Source: Mycobacterium sp. (lineage in GTDB: Bacteria; Actinomycetota; Actinomycetes; Mycobacteriales; Mycobacteriaceae). From it: a DNA stretch of 10,705 bases. The stretch is from the NCBI GenBank assembly GCA_025965815.1, contig JAOPWF010000028.1, positions 1 through 10,705 of the forward strand, in the 5' to 3' direction. The notes under the pieces were generated by a model that did no database searches, was not told the origin of the DNA, and saw nothing but the letters and a program-made list of their open reading frames with translations. Of this stretch, positions 7,302 through 10,705 are shown piece after piece; position 1 is the first letter of the stretch, and every line of letters begins with the position of its first letter. The position numbers and the translations under genes are program-made.

Positions 7302-7844
7302 TTACCGGCGCGCAGCGGCGGCCGCGAGTTGGGCGAGCCCGAAGTCGGTGTCGTCGGGCAGCGCATCGAGGGGCCACCAACGCAGGTCCAGTGACTCCTC
7401 GCTGCGGACGATGTCGGCGTCCGGCGGCGCGTGCGCGATGAACTGCAGGTCCAGGTGCCGCGTCGGCACGCCCAGCGAGCAGGTCACCGGGTGCGCGTGC
7501 AGGGCGGCCATGACGGGGTCGACGGTCAGGCCGGCGATCCCGGACTCCTCGGTGGCCTCCCGCAGCGCGGCGGCGGCGATGTCGGTATCGGTGCCCTCGC
7601 AGTGCCCGCCGAGCTGCACCCAGCGGTGGAACCGGTAGTGCAGGGTCAGCAGGGCGTGGGTTCCGGTGTGGTCGAGGACGAGTGCGGACGCGGTGACGTG
7701 GCCGGGCACGCATTCGCGGCGGCACCCGTCGCGGCGGCCCAGCACGAACGCCAGCACCGCGTGCCGAAGCGTGTCCTGAGCGGGATCGGGTGCCTTCCAG
7801 CCCGCCAGCAGATTGATGGCCGAGTCCCGCAGTGTCGGGCTCAT
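7302..7844 (-). CDS. Nudix hydrolase in the fbiAB operon
   Basis: 180 residues from ATG 7844. The Nudix box spans about 79-103: GGHCEGTD at its start and [10 protein letters not shown] at its end, giving the REx2EExGI metal-binding core. Counted strictly, there is one residue more than in the textbook Gx5Ex7RE pattern, with Asp86 where the first Glu normally sits; I think this spacing is normal for an actinobacterial subfamily with GGHxDG-like boxes. An N-terminal part with [18 protein letters not shown] (41-58) leads into the fold. Nudix enzymes cut X-linked nucleoside diphosphates; the substrate here is unknown. The ATG overlaps the fbiB stop (ATGA), so it is translated as the third gene of the F420 operon. 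That suggests clearing a nucleotide by-product or intermediate, but this is inference. It converges on manB. Confidence 0.88.
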   Translation of the reverse strand: MSPTLRDSAINLLAGWKAPDPAQDTLRHAVLAFVLGRRDGCRRECVPGHVTASALVLDHTGTHALLTLHYRFHRWVQLGGHCEGTDTDIAAAALREATEESGIAGLTVDPVMAALHAHPVTCSLGVPTRHLDLQFIAHAPPDADIVRSEESLDLRWWPLDALPDDTDFGLAQLAAAAARR

Positions 7845-9187
7845 TTCCGCACCAGCCGCCCCTCGGCGGGTCCCGGGTCACGGGGCCCGGACGGCTCGTC
7901 CGGGTAGCCGATCGCGATGGCCCCCAACGGATCCCACTCCGGCGGCAGATCCAGTTCGTCTCGCACCAGATCGGCGGCGAAGATCGTCGAACCGATCCAG
8001 CAACTGCCCACTCCGCGGACCGCCAGCGCCACTAGCAGGGCCTGCACGGCGGCGCCGACGGCGACGGTGAACATGGTGTGCTCGGCCGTGGTCCGGGCCG
8101 CGTCGGGGTAGCTGTGCGCGCCGTCGGGAACCATGAACGGAATGATCAGTTCGGGTGCGTCGTAAAGGATCTGGCCCCGCGCGACGCGGCGTTCGACGGC
8201 GTCCGCCAGCCTCCCGTCCCCGGCCAGGTCGGCCCGCCAGCGATCCCTGAGCCGGTCCAGCAGCCGGGTCCGCGCGTCGTCGCTCTGCATCCAGACGAAT
8301 CGCACCGGTCGGGTGTGATGCGGCGCGGGTGCGGTTAGCGCCTCGGCCACCGAGGCTTCGATGATCGAGGGGGCAACCGGATCCCGGCCGAACCGCCGCA
8401 CCGAACGGCGCAGCAACTGGGCCTGGCGGCGGCCGAGCTCGAGCGCTTCGGCGGTGCCCAGCCAGAACAGGTCGTCCTCGCCCGGCCGAAGCAGTGTGCG
8501 CGCGTTGGATCCGTCGTCGCGCAGGGTCAGTCCGCGCACTACTGCCACCGGTATGCCGGTCAGCTTGCCCTTGACCAGATCGGCCGCGGCGGCGATCTCA
8601 TCCGCCACCGCGACCTCGGTGACTTGAAGTTCGTTGCCGTGCCGGTCAATCGAGCCCGCATAGCCGTGCAGCACCCTCAGTCCCGCCGCGCCGATCGCCG
8701 CATCGGTCTGGCCGTTGCGCCACGCCCGGCCCATGGTGTCGGTGATCACCACTCCGACTGTGACGCCGAGCCGTTCGGACAACCCGGCGCGCAGTGCCGC
8801 GGCACTGCCGTCCGGATCCAGCGGCAGCAGCGCCAATTCCGTGGAGCCGACGTTGGAACCGTCGACACCGGCCGCGGCCTGCACCACCCCGAGCGCGTTC
8901 TCGGTGATCAGGGTTCGGCCCTTGCGGGCCAGGACGCGAACCGCTTCGGAATCGATCAGCTTGCGGCGCAAGGTGTCCCGTTCTTCGGGATCTTCGGGCG
9001 CCGCGACGATGCGGCCCTCGCACTTGGACAACACCTTGCTGGTGACCACCACGACGTCGTCGTCACGCAGCCACGATGCCGCCGCCGCCAGCGCGGTGGC
9101 CAGGTCGTCGCCGGGCCGGAACTCGGGCAGTCCGGTCACCGGCAGCACCTCAACCGCCGCCGCCGCCCCGTGCTCCGCGTTGGTCAC
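7841..9187 (-). CDS. fbiB: Bifunctional F420 synthase: gamma-glutamyl ligase plus FMN-dependent reductase domain
   Basis: 448 residues, the length of M. tuberculosis FbiB. The N-terminal half (about 1-245) is a CofE-type F420-0:gamma-glutamyl ligase: [10 protein letters not shown] (50-59), [17 protein letters not shown] (96-112) and [19 protein letters not shown] (148-166) hold the GTP, metal and F420 contacts. The C-terminal half (about 255-448) is a nitroreductase-fold FMN domain: [12 protein letters not shown] (260-271), RFVWMQSDD (296-304) and [10 protein letters not shown] (392-401). In mycobacteria the C-terminal domain reduces dehydro-F420-0 and the ligase adds the polyglutamate tail. 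Its GTG start overlaps the fbiA TGA (GTGA) and its stop overlaps the Nudix start, so all three genes are coupled. No key motif is missing. Cytoplasmic. Confidence 0.95.
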   Translation of the reverse strand: MTNAEHGAAAAVEVLPVTGLPEFRPGDDLATALAAAASWLRDDDVVVVTSKVLSKCEGRIVAAPEDPEERDTLRRKLIDSEAVRVLARKGRTLITENALGVVQAAAGVDGSNVGSTELALLPLDPDGSAAALRAGLSERLGVTVGVVITDTMGRAWRNGQTDAAIGAAGLRVLHGYAGSIDRHGNELQVTEVAVADEIAAAADLVKGKLTGIPVAVVRGLTLRDDGSNARTLLRPGEDDLFWLGTAEALELGRRQAQLLRRSVRRFGRDPVAPSIIEASVAEALTAPAPHHTRPVRFVWMQSDDARTRLLDRLRDRWRADLAGDGRLADAVERRVARGQILYDAPELIIPFMVPDGAHSYPDAARTTAEHTMFTVAVGAAVQALLVALAVRGVGSCWIGSTIFAADLVRDELDLPPEWDPLGAIAIGYPDEPSGPRDPGPAEGRLVRK

Positions 9188-10188
9188 GGGGCCTCCATGG
9201 TCAGGCCGGCGAGGTCGAGGCCGCCGCGGACCATCGCCGCCGTGGCCTCCGGGTCGGTCATCAGCAGTGGAATCGACCGCACCTGTACTCCGCCGATCTC
9301 GGCCCGGTCACCGTCGTGCACCAGCCAGCCGTCCAGGATGCCGGTATCCGACCGCGCGCCGTAGTAGCCGCCGACCGCCTCGGACGTGGTATCCACACCG
9401 ATCACCGACAGGCACTCATCGGCCATTCCCCGCAACGGCTTTCCCGCCACGATCGGGGAGTAGCCGATCACCGGCGCCGGCGTCGTGCGCAACGCGGCCC
9501 GGATGCCCGGGACGGCGAGGATCGCCCCGATGCTCACCACGGGGTTGGAGGGCGCCAGGAAGACCACGTCGGCGGTTGCGATCGCATCGGCGACACCGGG
9601 GGCCGCGGTCGCCTTGTCGGCGCCGACGAAGGCGAAGCTGTGCGTCGGCACCTGCGCGCGGTAGCGCACCCACCACTCCTGAAAGTGGATCGCGCGCTGC
9701 GTGTCGTCGGCCGGGTCGGTGATCACCACATGGGTTTCGCTGCGGTCGTCGCTGGCCGGCAGCAGGCGCGCGTCCGGCGCCCACCGCTTGCACAACGCCT
9801 CGGTGACTTCGGACAGCGGATAGCCCGCCCGCAGCATCTGGCTGCGCACCAGATGGGTTGCCAGGTCTCGATCGCCGAGCCCGAACCAGTCGGGCTGCAC
9901 CCCGTAGCGGGCGAGTTCCTCTTTGGCATGCCAGGTTTCGTCCCGGTGGCCCCAGCCGCGTTCGGGGTCGATGCCGCCGCCGAGGGTGTACATGCAGGTG
10001 TCCAGGTCCGGGCAGATCCGCACGCCGTGCATCCACGCGTCGTCGCCGACGTTGACGATCCCGGTCAACTCATGATCTCCGGGCGCACCGGTGGCATGCT
10101 CGGCGAACTGGCCCAACCCGAGCAGCCGTTGGACTCCCAACAGGAACCGGGCGCCTCCGACGCCGCCGACCAAAACGGTGACCTTCAC
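9184..10188 (-). CDS. fbiA: Phosphoenolpyruvyl transferase of F420 synthesis (2-phospho-L-lactate transferase family)
   Basis: 334 residues from GTG 10188; M. tuberculosis FbiA is 331. It joins the deazaflavin Fo to the phosphoenolpyruvyl-guanosine diphosphate made by FbiD, giving dehydro-F420-0 in mycobacteria. It opens with [18 protein letters not shown] (1-18), the CofD glycine loop. [10 protein letters not shown] (46-55), [12 protein letters not shown] (61-72), GDRDLATHL (105-113) and [14 protein letters not shown] (211-224) follow, all strongly conserved. The start was set at GTG 10188 because the CofD strand begins there. A second in-frame GTG at 10200 has GAAGG just upstream and would add four residues (VSDG), and the frame is open to 10272 without family-like sequence. 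It is the first gene of fbiA-fbiB-Nudix and is divergent from whiB2. TAGTGT (10202-10197) could drive a leaderless or nearly leaderless mRNA. Confidence 0.95.
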   Translation of the reverse strand: MKVTVLVGGVGGARFLLGVQRLLGLGQFAEHATGAPGDHELTGIVNVGDDAWMHGVRICPDLDTCMYTLGGGIDPERGWGHRDETWHAKEELARYGVQPDWFGLGDRDLATHLVRSQMLRAGYPLSEVTEALCKRWAPDARLLPASDDRSETHVVITDPADDTQRAIHFQEWWVRYRAQVPTHSFAFVGADKATAAPGVADAIATADVVFLAPSNPVVSIGAILAVPGIRAALRTTPAPVIGYSPIVAGKPLRGMADECLSVIGVDTTSEAVGGYYGARSDTGILDGWLVHDGDRAEIGGVQVRSIPLLMTDPEATAAMVRGGLDLAGLTMEAP

Positions 10189-10196
10189 ACCGTCCG

Positions 10197-10202
10197 ACAC
10201 TA
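10197..10202 (-). promoter_or_regulatory. Possible -10 element for fbiA
   Basis: TAGTGT on the minus strand fits TANNNT. It ends 8 bases before the fbiA GTG at 10188, so the RNA would begin within a couple of bases of the start codon. No -35 is seen. If it is used, the alternative GTG at 10200 lies inside the promoter and cannot be the start. Confidence 0.35.
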
Positions 10203-10239
10203 AGCCTTCGGCCCGCTCACGGCTGCGGCCGGTCTGGTA

Positions 10240-10260
10240 CCCCCACCCGCTTGCGGGGGG
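10240..10260. repeat. G/C-rich hairpin, possible dispersed repeat unit
   Basis: CCCGC (10246-10250) pairs with GCGGG (10253-10257). After one A/G mismatch the pairing continues for two more C-G pairs, between a C run (10240-10244) and a G run (10255-10260). No T run follows on either strand, so it is not a standard intrinsic terminator. It lies 50-70 bases upstream of fbiA, in its leader or promoter. Confidence 0.4.
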
Positions 10261-10332
10261 AGAACGCGACACGCCAGCGGATCGACGCGCCGGAATTGGG
10301 TCACGAGATGGTATGAATTTCCATTCCAGCGC

Positions 10333-10361
10333 TTGACCTCGGCAGCTAACCCGTGTCTAAT
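10333..10361 (+). promoter_or_regulatory. Sigma-A-type promoter of whiB2
   Basis: TTGACC (10333-10338), a 17-base spacer and TCTAAT (10356-10361) differ from the TTGACA/TATAAT consensus by one base each. RNA would start near 10368, giving a leader of about 136 bases before the whiB2 ATG. A near-consensus -35 is uncommon in mycobacteria and suggests a strong promoter that needs repression, which fits the operator-like motifs around it. Confidence 0.65.
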
Positions 10362-10404
10362 CACATCAGTGTCATTTCCCGGTTGGCCGGCCGGTTCCGG
10401 TGTC
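10353..10404. promoter_or_regulatory. Three GTGTC (GACAC) motifs, possible WhiA/WhiB2 sites
   Basis: GTGTC occurs at 10353-10357 (overlapping the -10), 10369-10373 (at the predicted RNA start) and 10400-10404. GACAC, the same motif on the other strand, occurs at 10268-10272 and 10196-10200. GACAC is the core site of the sporulation regulator WhiA, which works with WhiB in Streptomyces; related partners occur in Corynebacterium. Autoregulation of whiB2 is an inference. Confidence 0.4.
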
Positions 10405-10413
10405 GCAGACCGA

Positions 10414-10435
10414 GATTCGATCATATGTTCGAATC
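10414..10435. promoter_or_regulatory. 22-bp palindrome containing a LexA (SOS) box-like site
   Basis: GATTCGA and TCGAATC flank TCATATGT; only the pair 10421/10428 breaks the symmetry. The core TCGATCATATGTTCGA (10417-10432) matches the mycobacterial SOS box TCGAAC-N4-GTTCGA at 11 of 12 defined bases. It lies about 50 bases downstream of the predicted whiB2 RNA start, where a repressor could block elongation. It could also overlap a weak downstream promoter whose -10 would be CACAAT (10451-10456). Confidence 0.6.
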
Positions 10436-10490
10436 GAGATGGCCACACATCACAATAGTGGGCGACATTCAGGGATCTACTAAAACAGGT

Positions 10491-10497
10491 GAGGAGG
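10491..10497 (+). promoter_or_regulatory. Strong ribosome-binding site of whiB2
   Basis: GAGGAGG lies 6 bases before ATG 10504. It is a near-perfect Shine-Dalgarno sequence and decides for the long form of the protein over downstream starts. Confidence 0.8.
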
Positions 10498-10503
10498 CGG
10501 AAC

Positions 10504-10705
10504 ATGTCTTATGAGCAGGTCGATTTCGATCGTCAGGCGCGATTCGATAATCGCGGTCTCGGCTCAGTAGGCAACACACCGCACACCAATACCGGCTCAA
10601 TACCGATGGCGATCGAACGCCCTCATTTGAGTTTGGTGCCCGACACAATTGACGGCTCGCCGGCAACGCCCAATGAGCAATGGCAGGAGCGAGCGCTGTG
10701 CGCTC
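10504..10705 (+). CDS. whiB2: WhiB-family Fe-S transcription factor WhiB2/WhmD, N-terminal part
   Basis: The frame is open to the window end, giving 67 residues that begin MSYEQVDFDRQARFDNR and end NEQWQERALCA. The 'QW..RALC' segment carries the first cysteine of the four that hold the [4Fe-4S] cluster; the rest lies outside the window. The N-terminus closely resembles the roughly 129-residue WhmD of M. smegmatis, which controls septation and is essential there. M. tuberculosis WhiB2 is annotated at 89 residues, starting around residue 45 of this form. The ATG was chosen for its GAGGAGG. An in-frame ATG at 10606 and a GTG at 10639 are weaker alternatives. In the first 35 codons 15 end in A or T, unlike the neighbouring genes. 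It is divergent from fbiA, as in Rv3260c/Rv3261. Confidence 0.9.
   Translation, partial: MSYEQVDFDRQARFDNRGLGSVGNTPHTNTGSIPMAIERPHLSLVPDTIDGSPATPNEQWQERALCA

Larger units (their letters stand above)
10189..10503. other. Divergent intergenic region fbiA-whiB2
   Basis: 315 bases without a convincing gene. The fbiA-proximal third is very GC-rich and holds a hairpin (10240-10260). The whiB2-proximal half is noticeably more AT-rich. It holds a sigma-A-type promoter, repeated GTGTC motifs, a 22-bp palindrome and a strong ribosome-binding site; these are listed separately. An open frame on the minus strand (10200-10505) runs through it but lacks family-like sequence and would be antisense to the whiB2 leader. 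Confidence 0.7.

Noticed and set aside
7186..7881. 231-residue minus-strand frame over the Nudix gene
   Set aside because: Arg/Pro/Ala-rich out-of-frame shadow; the Nudix box is in the other frame.
9076..10203. 375-residue plus-strand frame over fbiA
   Set aside because: Antisense shadow in GC-rich DNA; fbiA on the other strand has clear motifs throughout.
10189..10272. N-terminal extension of FbiA to 10272
   Set aside because: Adds 28 residues absent from the family and runs through the hairpin and the probable promoter.
10200..10505. 101-residue minus-strand frame between fbiA and whiB2
   Set aside because: No family-like sequence, overlaps the whiB2 promoter and leader, and lacks a convincing ribosome-binding site.
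1..10705. A novel defence or mobile system, CRISPR array, tRNA or rRNA
   Set aside because: No repeat-spacer pattern, integrase, transposase, toxin-antitoxin pair or RNA gene was seen; the gene content is conserved mycobacterial metabolism.

Overview
The window comes from a fast-growing or environmental Mycobacterium-type actinomycete (Mycolicibacterium-like). It has high GC and many GTG starts, and its gene order mirrors the M. tuberculosis block Rv3260c-Rv3268 (whiB2, fbiA, fbiB, manB, wbbL1, rmlD, lcp1, Rv3268). The WhiB2 N-terminus has the long form that I recall from M. smegmatis WhmD. No phage, CRISPR array, insertion sequence, tRNA or rRNA is visible. This is mostly a conserved chromosomal cell-envelope and cofactor locus with a remodelled left edge.

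Left edge (1-2078): the last 26 residues of an acyl-CoA dehydrogenase (FadE25-like) read rightwards. A class I SAM methyltransferase and a broken multicopper oxidase follow, both leftward. The oxidase keeps a Tat/lipoprotein signal and its C-terminal copper motifs, but it has lost its N-terminal cupredoxin domain and is out of frame. In M. tuberculosis the space between Rv3268 and fadE25 holds other genes, including ctpC, so this edge looks lineage-specific.

Envelope block (2079-7298): a divergent promoter region of 96 bp (4330-4425) serves two units. Leftward are lcp1, a LytR-CpsA-Psr enzyme of the type that joins arabinogalactan to peptidoglycan, and a TIGR03089 protein one base behind it. 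Rightward are rmlD (dTDP-L-rhamnose synthesis), wbbL1 (the rhamnosyltransferase that places that rhamnose on the linker lipid) and manB (GDP-mannose pyrophosphorylase). Together they make the rhamnose donor, build the GlcNAc-rhamnose linker, supply mannose donor for lipoglycans, and attach the finished polymer to the wall.

F420 block (7302-10188, leftward): fbiA, fbiB and a Nudix hydrolase are joined by 4-base start/stop overlaps. FbiA and FbiB make and then polyglutamylate coenzyme F420. The Nudix protein is of unknown substrate.

Right edge (10189-10705): a 315-bp divergent regulatory region, then the first 67 codons of whiB2/whmD, an iron-sulfur regulator of cell division. This is the most interesting non-coding part. 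It holds a near-consensus sigma-A promoter, three GTGTC (WhiA-type GACAC) motifs clustered on that promoter, a nearly perfect 22-bp palindrome matching the mycobacterial LexA box at 11 of 12 defined positions, and a G/C-rich hairpin that may be a dispersed repeat.
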